Numbered from the stretch's first letter, positions 1 to 11,719 are shown. The stretch: DNA of 64,000 bases from Delphinapterus leucas (GCF_002288925.2 NW_022098004.1:8315604-8379603), one strand, 5' to 3'. Notes: generated by a model from the sequence alone, not told the origin. Translations and numbers: made by a program.

Positions 1-710
1 AAGAGAAGAGACCTGGTGGACCAGAGACCCAGACCTCTGAGGCTTGGTTGATTCCCAGCTCTGGCTCAGGAGAGGGACCCTGGGAACTGGGGCTCCCACT
101 GTTGGTTGACTCCAACAGTGGCTGTAGGGAGGAAGGACAATTGCCAAGGTGAAGCAAGGCTGTAAGGCCAGCAAGCCGAGAAGGTAGCAAACCCCTTCTC
201 CCTTCATCACCCGGCAGTCTGCCTCCAGCACCTGCTATTGGCAGATCCTAAGGTGGCACCAGCTGCAGGCCAGAGGGGTGCAGAGCACCAGCCCGGGCCA
301 CAGAGCAGCCTGGAGAAGAGGCCGGTGTGAATGAGACCCAGAGCATAACCAGGTTCCTTTCTGGGATCTCAGCACAGGATGGGAGTGCTGTCCGGCTATG
401 TGAAAATGAGAAGCAACAGGCCTCTTCTTGAGGGACGACCATATAGGCTATGTGCCGAGATGAAAACATGCACCAAACAGTAACCAAGAGATGAGTATTA
501 CTAGTTACGTTTTACTAGTAATGCTAGTAAATTGGAGGATCTGAAGCCCAGAGAGTTTATGCAACTTTCGAAGGGTTGCAAAGCTAGTAGGTGGGAGAGA
601 GAAAAAATAAACGGAGAACTTAGTGACTCCAACATAATTCCCTTTTCACTCACACGAACCCGACTTAAACACCCATCAGGCAATTACATCTTTCCCGCTA
701 ATGGGCGAGT
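1..710. other. Unique sequence, no gene recognised
   Basis: I see no repeat family, splice-flanked exon or RNA gene here. The short frames on both strands are unremarkable and overlap each other. Confidence 0.5.
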
Positions 711-711
711 T

Positions 712-812
712 CTGTGAGGTCAGGACCACGTAGGACTTGCTGGAAGGTGCATGCAGGTAACCGGCACCCGGTACACAGATGTTCTCTAAATAACTGTTGA
801 ATAAACAAATGA
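712..812 (+). repeat. L2 LINE 3' end, weak
   Basis: The stretch ends in the pattern typical of L2 3' termini (cacagatgttctctaaataa, then gttgaataaacaaatgaat). The body is heavily diverged, so the call rests mainly on the tail. Confidence 0.35.
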
Positions 813-829
813 ATATGTTTAACTCCCTT

Positions 830-1645
830 TAGTCTTCTTTTAGTGTAACAGGAAAATGTCCACATATATAATTTGAGACCCAAACACAGATAAATCATGG
901 GTAATCCATGTGTATGTCTAAAATGTATTTTAGCACTGCACCAAGGAAAGCAAATGCTTTTGAAGCCGGGGGCGGGGGGATGGGACCCGGGACACTAACG
1001 TGCTCGTCTTTCCTTCTTCTGAGGGACAACACGTAATTTTAAAATGAGGCAAATGAGAATACACATGTGATCTTTGAATTAACCATCCCATTGAACTCTG
1101 GTCTCCCCCAGCCCATCCCCCACCCAAGCTCAGCCTATCATTAGCCGCTCGCTGGAATCGACAGTAGAGTAAATTGAACCCTGGCTCCCAAGGGCCTATT
1201 CTTTTACTTCCTACTGTAGGAATACGGGGCGTATTGATTAGATATCAGACCGTAATGGGCTTCCAATCTCTCTGCCTTAAGATATATGACGGAGATGACA
1301 GGAAACAGATACCCTGTTACTACTTGTAAATACTCTGGTTGAACAAAATGGTTGCTAACCGCTTCGGTGCCGTGTACTTTTACCGCCAGGAAGAAGCTAC
1401 TTTAACACTCTTTCCAATATAATTTCTTGGAAAAGGAAGGCCTGGAATTTCCAGGACTGTCATCATCTCTGGAAACTCTGCAGGAAGGAAGACTTCCCTT
1501 CAGAGTGAATCCTTGAGAGTTGATCCGATTGCTCAGATGCAAACCCAATAACATCTTCAGCCCGTTTGCCCCATGTGACAGCTGTGAGGGAGGAGGGGTT
1601 GGAGGCTGAGCAGAGGCCAGAGCAGGGCTCCTCCCCTTATAAGTA
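830..1645. other. Unique sequence, nothing recognised
   Basis: Mixed-composition DNA with a G-rich spot near 968. There is no recognisable repeat and no supported coding frame. Confidence 0.45.
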
Positions 1646-1647
1646 AG

Positions 1648-1790
1648 ACCTAAAGTCAGTACTTCTAGGGGCCTCAATTTCCTCATCTGTAAAATGCAGA
1701 AACAATCTCATTCCCAGCACCCCTGCAAAGATCGAGTACAGCAGTGCATTCAGAGGAGCTAAGACAGTGCCTGGTGCCTGCTTCATTCTC
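1648..1790 (+). repeat. MIR SINE, sense
   Basis: Contains the MIR core 'cctcatctgtaaaatgcag' followed by a diverged MIR 3' half ending near 'acagtgcctggtgcct'. Old pan-mammalian tRNA-derived SINE. Confidence 0.55.
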
Positions 1791-1799
1791 CTTCCTTCC

Positions 1800-3020
1800 C
1801 CCACCCCTGCCTGCCCCTGGAAATAGAAGATTTCCCGTTGCTGGAATTATGACAGTCCTTTGGATTGGGGAAGAGGCAGCCACACACAGCATGTCTCCTA
1901 GTGTGGCACAGTCCAGACCCCCAAACAGCACACCGTGGTGGCATTTGCAGGCAAATGGACCAAAAGTCCCAAGCTGGGCTGAGCTTTGTGAGCACGGGAG
2001 CGAATCCTGGTTCCACATTGCCGATGGCAGGCTGGCCCAGGCACTGATAACTGCCTGTTCGAAGTTGACCTAGGTTTGTTTGGTGGGTTTTGCCCACTTC
2101 CTGCACCAGGCCTATGATGTTTGTGTTAGCAGGACCCTGACTCACAGCTTGATAACTGCAGAGCTAGATACGAGTTGACTGGTGACATCGTCCTCCTCCT
2201 GGTGGCCCAGGAGACGCCAAGAAGCTTCCACGCTGCCCTCCCTGATATGGGTTTGATTTTGCACAGGAGGGGGTGTCTTCTACTGGATCATCCATTTCCT
2301 TCCCTTTTCTTATCACAGCAAAGATGACTCAAAAACAAATTGAACGCTGGTTCCAGAAGGATTCCAAAGGATGACTGTAAACTTTTAAGGGGGAATAAAA
2401 TGCAAGTTTATACATTTTTAATTATGCCGGGCCTGAAGCTCATACTCATTTATTACTAGTGATATCAGCCAATTACCTGCCATTTCTCTAATCTTTGCCC
2501 TGCAAACAGATGTGACCTCTGGTCAAGTAAGATAAATAGAGGAGTAAAAATGGCTACCTGCTGGGAACTGATTGAAAAAGAAACGCCAGGAGCTCAAGTT
2601 AATCCTGGACTCTTTCCCAACCTTTTCTAGGCTTTTGCTTCTTTGGGTGAAGACTATCTCAAGTGGACCCAACCTCCTCTTTGCTAACATTTCCCTGTTT
2701 CTCCTTCTTCCCCTGCCCCCATTAGAGTAAGGAGATCAATAAAACCAGCTTTGAGAGAGGAACGAAGCGATCTCCAGGCTGGTATCAAATGCCATATCTC
2801 CGCAGCATGTGGAAGAGGGCCAGTGAGCAGTGAGTGACCTGCCTGCACGTTCCAAAAACACCGAATTCATATTATTGGCTTCATCAGCATTGTCCCTCCT
2901 GGAGGTTGCTCTTAATTAGCCCAGGAGACAATTAAAGAAAAGAACTGTGACTGTTACCTTCAATACAGAGGGATCTAGCCGAGAAAGAAGCAGAGACACA
3001 AAATGATAGGCGCCATTGAT
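1800..3020. other. Unique stretch with possible regulatory motifs
   Basis: No repeat recognised. The middle holds a terminal-exon look-alike (2299-2400) and a CTG-N9-GATAA motif (2519-2535). Around 2880-2950 there are several TAATT-type homeodomain cores. Functional status is unknown. Confidence 0.4.
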
Positions 3021-3029
3021 CCAATGCTC

Positions 3030-3170
3030 TGTTTGGACCAGGCCCCGTGCTCAGTTCCTGAGGTGCAATATCTCCTTTCATCCTTGTAACAGCTCTTTGA
3101 AGACAGTCTTGATTATTCCTGTTCTACAGATGAGCATAACTGAGGCTTGAAGTTAGGAAGCTTGTCCTCA
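3030..3170 (-). repeat. MIR SINE, antisense
   Basis: Diverged reverse MIR. It shows 'cctttcatccttgtaacagc' and then 'ttctacagatgagcataact', which parallel the antisense MIR core. Confidence 0.5.
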
Positions 3171-3324
3171 TTTGCACTGCTGATCATTCACACAGACGTG
3201 TCTGCCCGACCCTTCCTCAGCACCCCAAATCCCAAAATGAAGGCTGACTCTGAGTCCCCATCATGCTACTTGCTCTCCGGAAGCAGAATAAAGGAGGAGG
3301 TACAGAGAGGTCATTTAATCCAGC

Positions 3325-3430
3325 CACTGACTTTTCAGATGAGGAAGCATAGTTCAGAGATAGAAAGTGACTTGCCCAAGGTCACACAGCAGAGCTATGA
3401 CTCCTGATTCTGGACTGTCAGCCCCAGGCT
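3325..3430 (-). repeat. MIR SINE, antisense
   Basis: Contains 'ttcagatgaggaagcatag' and 'gacttgcccaaggtcacaca', the antisense MIR core and tRNA-related part. A second MIR lies just upstream in the same orientation. Confidence 0.6.
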
Positions 3431-3591
3431 TTTGGCAAAGATAAAACACACTTGTCTGCTGTGCCTGCATCATTCCCTTATACATTAGCAGGAAATACAC
3501 AACTCCTCAATGACATGGAACTATAAGGGCCAGAAAAATGGAACTGTAAGGGACAGCAGTTTGACATAATACAAGTGAATTTCATGGGTTA

Positions 3592-3675
3592 TTTTATTTA
3601 TTCAACAAACGTTTATTCAGCACCAATTTTATATAAAGCATGGTTCAGGTGCTGAAGTTTTGGCAATGAAATATA
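3592..3675 (-). repeat. L2 LINE 3' end, antisense
   Basis: Begins with 'tttattcaacaaacgtttat' and 'tcagcacc', the reverse complement of the L2 3' end. Short and diverged. Confidence 0.5.
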
Positions 3676-3692
3676 GGTATATACTAAAAGTT

Positions 3693-3723
3693 TGTGTGTG
3701 TGTGTGTGTGTGTATGTGTGTGT
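3693..3723. repeat. (TG)n microsatellite
   Basis: Near-perfect TG dinucleotide run with one TA interruption. Confidence 0.95.
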
Positions 3724-4039
3724 TTCTTTTCTTTCAAGTAGTTACGCTAGAGATAAATTTGAGCTTATAAGTAAAATGAGGTAAACCAGATTTTTAAAAG
3801 ATTAATAAAAACTGCAACTACCTATAGACATGCATTACAAATTAAGTCATCAAAACATACTTTGCTTCAGAATTTATCTTGGTCACCCAATATGCTTTTC
3901 ACAGTATTGACGGAATCAAGTTTTTTTGAATTTGCTAGTTGTAAAAGTAAATAAAAACAAACTAAAGTAAAAGCACTTCTAAAGTGGATGTTCTTACCTA
4001 TGAGTAAAATGCTGAGTATTTTAGAAAGAAGGAATAATG

Positions 4040-4215
4040 ACATGATCATTTGCTGAGTACTTACTGGGGATTCCACAGACATTACCTCACTTAATCCTCT
4101 GGAAACTCTTGCAAGGTGCTATTATCTCCATTTTACAGATGGAAAAATGAAAAGAGTAACAGAGTCTCACTAAGACCAGACAGCAAAGAAATAGCCAAAT
4201 TAATTGCAGAGCTGA
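4040..4215 (-). repeat. MIR SINE, antisense
   Basis: Shows 'tgctgagtacttactggg', 'cacttaatcctctggaaac' and 'ctccattttacagatgg', in the order expected for an antisense MIR. Confidence 0.6.
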
Positions 4216-4274
4216 TATTTTAGGTGAGATACCTCCCCGCTTACCCATAAGAGGATTGTTAGGGTTATATAATA

Positions 4275-4524
4275 AAGGTAACATCGCAGTGATAAAATAA
4301 TAATCAATATTAAGCATTTGCACTGTAGCAAGTATTATGGTAAAAGCACATCTCAGACATTGTCCTATTTGATCCTCACAACAAACCCAGGAGGGAAGTA
4401 CTATTACTAGCTCCATTTTACAGAGAAGAAAACAAGCACAGAGAGGGTAGGTAACCTGTCCAGGGTTACACAGCTAGTACAAAATAGAGGCAGGAATCAA
4501 ACCCAGTAAGTGCACCTCCAGCCA
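4275..4524 (-). repeat. MIR SINE, antisense, near full length
   Basis: Antisense MIR with 'tttgatcctcacaacaaacc', 'ccattttacagagaagaaaa' and 'ggttacacagctagta' in order. The minus-strand L1 next door inserted at or near its tRNA-related end. Confidence 0.7.
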
Positions 4525-6487
4525 TACACTCTTTCTTTTTTTTAAAAAAAACATCTTTATTGGAGTATAATTGCTTAGTTCCTCCTGTATAACAAAGTGA
4601 ATTAGTTATATGTACACATATATCCCCATATCCCCTCCCTCTTGCATCTCCCTCCCACCCTCCCTATCCCACCCCTCTAGGTGGTCACAAAGCACCAAGC
4701 TGATCTCCCTGTGCTATGCAGCTGCTTCTCACTAGCTATGTATTTTACATTGAGTAGGGTATATATGTCCATGCCACTCTCTCATTTCATCCCAGCTTAC
4801 CCTTCCCCCTCCCTATGTCCTCAAGTCCATTCTCTATGTCTGCATCTTTATTCCTGTCCTGCCCCTAGGTTCTTCAGAACCTTTTTTTTTTTTTGGATTC
4901 CATATACATGTATTAGCATACGGTATTTTTTTTTTCTCTTTCTGACTTACTTCACTCTGTATGACAGACTCTAGGTCCATCCACCTCACTACAAATAACT
5001 CAATTTCGTTTCTTTTTATGGCTGAGTAATATTCCATTGTGTATATGTGCATTATCTTCTTTATGCATTCATCTGTCAGTGGACACTTAGGCTGCTTCCA
5101 TGTCCTGGCTATTGTAAATAGAGCTGCAATGAACATTGTGGTACATGACTCTTTTTGAATTATGGTTTTCTCAGGGTATATGCCCAGTAGTGGGATTGCT
5201 GGGTCATATGGTAGTTCTGTTTTAAGTTTTTTAAGGAACCTCCATACTGTTCACCATAGTGGCTCTATCAATTTACATTCCCACCAACAGTGCAAGAGGG
5301 TTCCCTTTTTTCCATACCCTCTCCAGAATTTATTGTTTGTAGATTTTTTGATGATGTCCATTCTGACCGGTGTGAGGTGATACCTCATTGTAGTTTTGAT
5401 TTGCATTTCTCTAATGATTAGTGATATTGAGCATCCTTTCATGTGTTTGTTGGCAATCTGTATATGTTCTTTGGAGAAATGCCTGTTTAGGTCTTCTGCC
5501 CATTTTTGGATTGGGTTGTTTGTTTTTTTGATATTGAGCTGCATGAGCTGCTTGTATATTTTGGAGATTAATCCTTTGTCAGTTGCTTCGTCTGCAAATA
5601 TTTTCTCCCATTCTGAGGGTTGTCTTTTCATCTTGTTTATGGTTTCCTTTGCTGTGCAAAAGCTTTTCAGTTTCATTAGGTCCCATGTGTTTATTTTATT
5701 TTTATTTCCATTTCTCTAGGAGGTGGGTCAAAAGGATCTTGCTGTGATTTATGTCATAGAGTGTTCTGCCTATGTTTTCCTTTAAGAGTTTTATAGTGTC
5801 TGGCCTTACATTTAGGTCTTTAATCCATTTTGAGTTTATTTTTGTGTATGGTGTTAGGGAGTGTTCTAATTTCTCTTTTACATGTAGCTGTGCAGTTTTC
5901 CAGCACCACTTATTGAAGAGGCTGTCTTTTCTCCATTGTATATTCTTGCCTCCTTTATCAAAGATAAGGTGACCATATGTGCATGGGTTTATCTCTGGGC
6001 TTTCTATCCTGTTCCATTGATTTATATTTCTGTTTTTGTGCCAATACCATACTGTATTGATTACTGTAGCTTTGTAATATAGGCTGAAGTCAGGAAGCCT
6101 GATTCCTCCAGCTCTGTTTTTCTTTCTCAAGATTGCTTTGGCTATTTGGGGTCTTTTGTTTTTCCATACAAATTGTGAAATATTTTGTTGCAGTTCTGTA
6201 AAAAATGCCATTGGTAGTTTGATAGGGATTGCATTGAATCTGTCGATTGCTTTGGGTAGTATAGTCATTTTCACAATGTTGATTCTTCCAGTCCAAGAAC
6301 ATGGTGTATCTCTCCAACTGTTTGTGTCATCTTTAATTTCTTTCATCAGTGTCTTATAGTTTTCTGCATACAGGTCTTTTGTCTCCTTAGGTAGGTTTAT
6401 TCCTAGGTATTTTATTCTTTTTGTTGCAGTGGTAAATGGGAGTGTTTCCACTAATGACAAAAAAATTGGAAACAGCCCTACACTCTT
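4525..6487 (-). mobile_element. 5'-truncated L1 retrotransposon, minus strand, with 9-bp TSD
   Basis: The 3' end lies at the left (T-rich tract from about 4534, then the L1 3' UTR in reverse) and the truncated 5' end at about 6455, inside ORF2. A candidate target-site duplication, tacactctt, occurs at 4525-4533 and 6479-6487. About 20 bases between the ORF2 break and the right TSD copy do not match L1 as I know it and may be filler. The 3' UTR matches the artiodactyl-type L1 family. It is far too short and frame-broken to move. Confidence 0.88.
4834..6455 (-). pseudogene. L1 ORF2 remnant: C-terminal part of the reverse transcriptase protein
   Basis: Three minus-strand frames together cover the C-terminal part of L1 ORF2p, the endonuclease/reverse transcriptase that copies L1 RNA into DNA. 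In protein order they are 6455-5702, 5676-5251 and 5136-4834. Diagnostic peptides are [18 protein letters not shown] and [18 protein letters not shown] in the first, [12 protein letters not shown] at the end of the second, and TWKQPKCPLTDECIKK with YTMEYYSAIKRNEIELF in the third. The order matches the family. The endonuclease domain and reverse transcriptase active site lie upstream of the truncation and are missing. At least two frame disruptions (near 5690 and 5140-5250) separate the segments. Plus-strand frames over the same DNA are shadows. A dead fossil, not a host gene. Confidence 0.9.
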
Positions 6488-6489
6488 AA

Positions 6490-7330
6490 TCATTATGCTA
6501 AATTATCTTTCCAGTAAGAAAAAATAGTTTAGCATGGATAAGTGCGTTGTCCTGAAATATAGTTTTATATGCCAGGTCAAAAGATTTCAGAAGGATGGGA
6601 GGGGAGAAAAAAAGCCAAACATCAGAGAACAATGAAATCAAGAATTCTAGAAATATCATCGTATCACAGTTATCACTTACTTCAGTGAATGCAAATATGG
6701 CTTAACTGGGAAGCAATTGCCCCAGACTCTATTTTCACTTAGGAATTGGATGAATTTTTACCCTTCGACACATATTGTATTACATATTTCCTTGTCTAAC
6801 ACAGAGTATACAGAGAGGTCCATGCCAAAAGCTCTAATTTGTATACACTTCTGGTTAAGGGACTTTTGATTCCCCTAATGCATTTCTTACGCAGCAAGGC
6901 CATTCCTAGAGGTGAAGAACCCTTGTTCATTGTTTCCTTCAATAAACATGCCTGGATTTTTGGTGCAGTTAGACGTGGGATTAGCAAAGTTTCTTCCACC
7001 CAATCTGGGAAGGTTTTCTCCACACTGGGAAATGGTGACTTGCTTTCTCCATCATTCTGCCCTCATGGTTTCCCAGGGGCTTCCAGAATGCTCTCTGAAT
7101 GCCCTACTCCACTTTACTCTTTATGCTTCAGGGCACAGGAATATTTGGCTGTAGGGGCCTTTTCCTTTGCTGCGCTGTTTGTCTGACTCATAAATAATTC
7201 TGCAGGTCACCCTTAGCCAATATGAGCATCTTGTCCTCATAAATACCAACAAGGATTTCACAGAAATATCATTACTACCCATGGAAGAGGGTCATCTAAG
7301 AAGCAGAAGGTCAGAAAAGGAAAAAGGGGG
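6490..7330. other. Unique sequence, no gene recognised
   Basis: Nothing recognised. Overlapping frames near 6796-7186 on both strands lack splice context and similarity to any family I know. Confidence 0.4.
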
Positions 7331-7334
7331 AAAA

Positions 7335-7490
7335 GGGCTAACATTTTTTAAGCTCCTATCTGATGCCAAGTACTTTACATACATTATCTCATTTAATTGT
7401 CATAAAAACCCTGAGAAATTGATGTTACTTGCTACATTTTATAGATGAGGAAACTGAGGCATCTGATATGCCAAAGTCTGCAAAATGAGT
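7335..7490 (-). repeat. MIR SINE, antisense
   Basis: Contains 'tacattatctcatttaattg' and 'ttatagatgaggaaactgag', the antisense MIR core. Confidence 0.65.
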
Positions 7491-7502
7491 TTAATATTAA
7501 TA

Positions 7503-7700
7503 ATTACAGCTAGCACTCATTATTTTCTTGCTATATACCAGAAACTGCCTTTACTACTCTACAAATGTTAGTTCATTTAGTTCCACAATAACCCTTAGAG
7601 GTAAGCATAATTGTTATCTCAGTTTTATAGTTGAGAAAACTGAAGTGCAGAGATGTTAAGCAAATTTTCCAAAGTCAAACAGCTATGAAGCAGTTTGAAA
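7503..7700 (-). repeat. MIR SINE, antisense
   Basis: A second antisense MIR directly after the previous one, with 'gttcatttagttccacaata' and 'tagttgagaaaactgaagtg'. The two are tandem but diverged from each other, so they are separate insertions. Confidence 0.6.
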
Positions 7701-8063
7701 CCAGAAAGTGTGGGGTTTTTTTAGTGGGCAGTCTTGAGATAAAATAAACAGCTACCAATTTTCCCAACAAATCAAAGAGTAAGGTTCTAAGACCACCATT
7801 TTAGATATATAAATGGAAGGAACTAGCTCTGGGCAATTGCCAGTCTTGGGATTTAGGGTCAGACAGTAGTAACTGGAGCACTGGTTCTGATGCTTCCAGC
7901 TATATTGTCTTGGGCAAGACAGCTCTGGGCCTAATCACACCTGCCTTCCAGGCAGAGCTGCAAATAGCACAAGAGAGAACTTAGGAAGTGGAAAATCACA
8001 ACTGTAACTGAGGTCCCCGTATTGGTAGAACCACAGAAAACCTCAGAATGACCCTGCTTCTAC

Positions 8064-8468
8064 AGAGGAATCAGGAAAGACAAATACCATATGATATCGT
8101 TTATATGTGGAATCTAAAAAAAATGATACAAATGAACTTATTTACAAAACAGAAATAGAGTCGCAGATGAAGAAGAAAACTTATGGTTACCAGGGGGTAA
8201 GGGAGACAAATTGGGAAATTGGGATTGACATATACATACTACTATATAAAATAGATAACTAATAAGGACCTACTGTGTAGCACAGGGAACTCTACTCAGT
8301 ACTCTGTAATGACCTACATGGAAAAAGAATCTAAAAAAGAGTGGATATATGTATATGTATAATTGATTCACTTTGCTGTACAGCAGAAACTAACAACATT
8401 GTAAATCAACTATACGCCAATAAAAATTTTTTTAATATTATTAAAGAATATTAAAAAAAGAGGAATCA
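8064..8468 (+). mobile_element. L1 3' end, sense, with 10-bp TSD
   Basis: L1 body is 8074-8458: the end of ORF2 ('atatgtggaatctaaaaaaa') followed by an artiodactyl-type 3' UTR ending 'cgccaataaaaatttttt'. The TSD agaggaatca is exact at 8064-8073 and 8459-8468. The element is 5'-truncated to under 400 bases. Confidence 0.9.
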
Positions 8469-8689
8469 TCCCCCTAGTGTAGGACCACAGCTTAATAGAA
8501 AGGGTTTCCATTTTAAATTTCTCACCAAAACAGCTACTTTTGATTTGGAAAAACAAACAAACAAAGAAAAATCCTTACAAACAGTCCAGGAAATTATTTA
8601 TGTATTTTTCTTTCATTGGACTTGATTTTTAAGAAAGAAGATAGCACAAAAATGTGTAAAATAAAAAGAGAAAGTTTCCACCTGTATTG

Positions 8690-8990
8690 CGGGAGAGATT
8701 TTTAAGGGGTATGTACTATCGATATTGTTCTGCACTTGCTTGTCTCAGGAACATATCATGGACGTTCTCTCATGTCAGGATGTGTGGGTCTACTTTTTTG
8801 TTGGTAGCCACAGCAATCCTGTTATGTGGAGGTTTCATCACTTGTTGTTTCATTCCGCTATTGATAGATATATAGTGTGTTTCCTGCTAGTTTTAGTTAT
8901 TACAGCTGCAAAAAGCACTTATAGTATATTTATGTATATATTTTTGTACAGTTGCTTTTTATAAATTGCTTTCAATGAAATAAAATGCCA
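8690..8990 (-). repeat. Old L1 (L1ME-type) 3' region, antisense
   Basis: Order of 'ctctcatgtcaggatgtgtg', 'cattccgctattgatagata' and 'tttttgtacagttgc' resembles the reverse complement of L1ME-type 3' UTR. Diverged; subfamily uncertain. Confidence 0.45.
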
Positions 8991-9009
8991 ACTTTTCATT
9001 TGACTTATA

Positions 9010-9800
9010 GGAAAAACAATTGAGCAGTTCTGTTAGGTGTATGATTTTCACACATGTGGAAAGGGGTAGAGAGTTTCACCAGATTCTAAAGCTCTCCTCC
9101 AGGGGAGGGACCCGCACACCGCCCCTCTGCTTTTCCCCTCTACCCCCGATTGATTCATTCCCCTGTCCCCCCTACAAGTGCCCCCCCTTAGAATTCTGCC
9201 TTTGATACAGCAGGACCACCAAGGCAGTAGCCAGATCATTAGCTTTGTCCCTAGAACCAGCTCTTTTGACTTGGTCTACCATCTTATTCACAGTAAAAAC
9301 TGATTTATGACCCCCCAAATTTTTTTTACCTGTGAGTCATGGACTCCTTTTGCTGTGGGGTTCCCAGCAAAAAGTCTATGGCAGTGATTTGGGTCAGACA
9401 ACCACATTTTCTTAGTGAGTAAAATTTACAGGACAAAAATACCCCCTGTGTCACCTCCTGAAAAGCCAAAGGAATGCTCAGAAAATAATCTTTATCTCCT
9501 CGCTAAAACCCAACATGGAAACCAGTTGCCTCTATATCCCAAAGATTTTTTTTCTATTTCCCTTCCTTTTTTAAGAAGAATGACCAGAACATTTATTTCA
9601 GTGCCCCAGCCTGGATCATTAGACTCCAAATCTCTTCTTACGGTGAACTGGATGTGAGAGTGAATGTCTTAAATCAATTCTGCTATTTCTGGTTTCAAGC
9701 CTCAACTTGTCAGATTGCTTGTGACTCTTGGGGGTGTTTTGACATCTGTATAAACCCGGCCCTGTGCTGTTGAATCCTCCTGGCATTAACACGAAGGCTG
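9010..9800. other. Unique sequence, no gene recognised
   Basis: Contains a C-rich patch (about 9110-9190) and no recognisable repeat or exon. Confidence 0.4.
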
Positions 9801-9802
9801 TA

Positions 9803-9853
9803 TGGAAACTAACATAATATTGTATGTCAAATAGAGTTCAACTAAAAAAAAAT
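9803..9853 (+). repeat. L1 3' tail, sense
   Basis: 'aactaacataatattgtatg' followed by an A-run matches the last bases of an artiodactyl-type L1 3' UTR. Only about 50 bases. Confidence 0.5.
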
Positions 9854-9880
9854 AATTGCCTACTACTTTAAAAAATACTG

Positions 9881-9884
<4 letters not shown>

Positions 9885-9926
<42 letters not shown>
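9885..9926. repeat. (TG)n/(TATG)n microsatellite
   Basis: TG run passing into a short TATG run. Confidence 0.95.
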
Positions 9927-9929
9927 TTG

Positions 9930-10570
9930 GATTCGTATTCTTATTTATCTTTTTGGTTCCTTCCCCACCTCAGCAGCCAGCCTCACGCTAGCTGGGAACT
10001 GACAGTTCTTTTTGGAAAACTAAGCAAATCTCTCCAGTTTTCAAGTCTTGTAACAGCACGTTGGTGCTGCTACAGCTAAGGACCTGTCAGGCCTCCAGTG
10101 CTCACCTTGATTTCAGCTCAGCAAAACGGAGCAAAATATCCATTTTGTGCATGAAATCGCCTGTGTTCTGCGTGGGAATCTATACTTCTCAGCACCCTCT
10201 GCACTTAGCAGGCTGTGCTTGGCTTTTCCTTGAGATGGGAAATCGGGTCCTGAGAAAGAGGCGCCTTCTTGCTTGATGCTGGAAAAGCCATCCCCGGGGA
10301 AACAGAATTCAAAGTGAGAACCATGAATTCTCACTTAGACTGTTTTTCGTCGAAAAAAAAAATTTTTTTTTTCCTTGAGAGAGCCCACAGTTGGTAGGGG
10401 TATGATCAAATGTTCACGCTCATCCAATACTCTTGAAAGTCTAAATTGCTCAGAACCCTGGCGGTATGAACTTTTTTCATGCAAACAAATAAACCAGCAA
10501 GAAGAATGATGATCAAAGCAGCCCTTTCTGTGCAATTTGGAATAGTACCAAGAGCCTCCAGACCCTTTCA
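9930..10570. other. Unique sequence, nothing recognised
   Basis: Short frames on both strands without family similarity. Poly-A then poly-T at about 10350-10373 makes a simple AT palindrome. Confidence 0.4.
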
Positions 10571-10574
10571 TTTC

Positions 10575-10790
10575 ACTTATTGGGATCAATCCTAAGGAAA
10601 TAAGCCTTTATCCACATTTCCAAGCACATACAAGGATTGTCATCAAAGCGTTGTTGAAAAGGGTGGAAAGAACTAGAAGAAAAAAGTATCTAATCATGGG
10701 AAAATAGGTAAATGTGCCACATCAACTAAATGGAACATTTTGCAGTCATTAACATGAGCTTACAAAAGGAGTATACAAAAATGTCATGGG
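10575..10790 (+). repeat. Old L1 ORF2 3' fragment, sense
   Basis: Order 'tgggatcaatcctaaggaaa', 'acatacaaggattgtcatc' and 'aatggaacattttgcagtca' parallels the end of ORF2 in old L1s, heavily decayed. Confidence 0.45.
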
Positions 10791-10792
10791 AG

Positions 10793-11450
10793 ATTTTTTT
10801 AAAGTAGGTTTTATTGAAGTATAACAGACACAGACAAAAGCATGAATCATAAGCATACAGTTCAATGAACACACACGTATAACTGGTACCTGGATGCAAA
10901 AAAACATCACCTCAAAGCCCTCCTCGTGCCCTGTTCTGATCATTACTTCCTCCCAGGATTACGATCAGTTTTGCCTGGTTTTGAACTTGATACATGGAAT
11001 CCTACCGTGTGTATTCTTTTGTCCCTGGCTTCTTCCTCTGAGTATTCTGTTTGTAAGATTCATCCTTCTTGTTGTGCAGAGTTTTCGTTTCCTCATCTCC
11101 ATTCCATTGTATTAATATACTACAATTATTTACCCACTCCACTGTGGATGAGCACTTGGGTGGTTTCCAGTGTTATCCATTATGTGTAGTGTGGCCATAA
11201 TTGTTGTATGGGCTCCTATTGGTGATAACATGCACATGTGTCTGTTGCGTATGTACCTCGAAGTAGAATTGCAGGATCCTTGGCTCTACATATATTCAGC
11301 CTTAGTGGAGACCACCAAACAGTTTTCCATAGGATTGTACTAATTTTGATTTTTCCCAGCAGCCTCTGGGAGCCCCAGTTGTTCCAGACAGTCACCGACT
11401 TAGTGTTGTGTGTCAGAGTCTCTTTGTTAATTTTGAAAATGTGCAGCTGA
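10793..11450 (-). repeat. L1M 3' region, antisense
   Basis: Starts 'ggttttattgaagtataaca' and runs through 'gtttccagtgttatccatta' and 'aagtagaattgcaggatcct'. This is the reverse complement of the L1M-type 3' UTR and distal ORF2 in correct order. Confidence 0.75.
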
Positions 11451-11719
11451 ATTACAAATACAATATAATCCTAGATTTTTTAAAAATAAATACACAGAAA
11501 AAAGCCTGCAAGGATATTACTTAACCTGCCAAGACTCAGTAACTTTGTGTGGATAATGGGATTTTGTTTTAAAATGCTTCTGTCATTTTTCCCTGACATT
11601 TTCTTATTCTTTGTAGTGAAGAAGTACTTATTACAGATTCAGTGCCAGACCACCACAGTCAAGTTGACTCACACGGATGTTTGAGTTTCCCAGTGCATAG
11701 AAAACGTACGTTTAACTGT

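Noticed and set aside
3693..3723. Microsatellites as regulatory or Z-DNA elements
   Set aside because: TG runs are common in mammalian DNA and nothing in the flanks gives this one special status.
5396..5719. Plus-strand hydrophobic frame resembling membrane segments
   Set aside because: Antisense shadow of the L1 ORF2 remnant.
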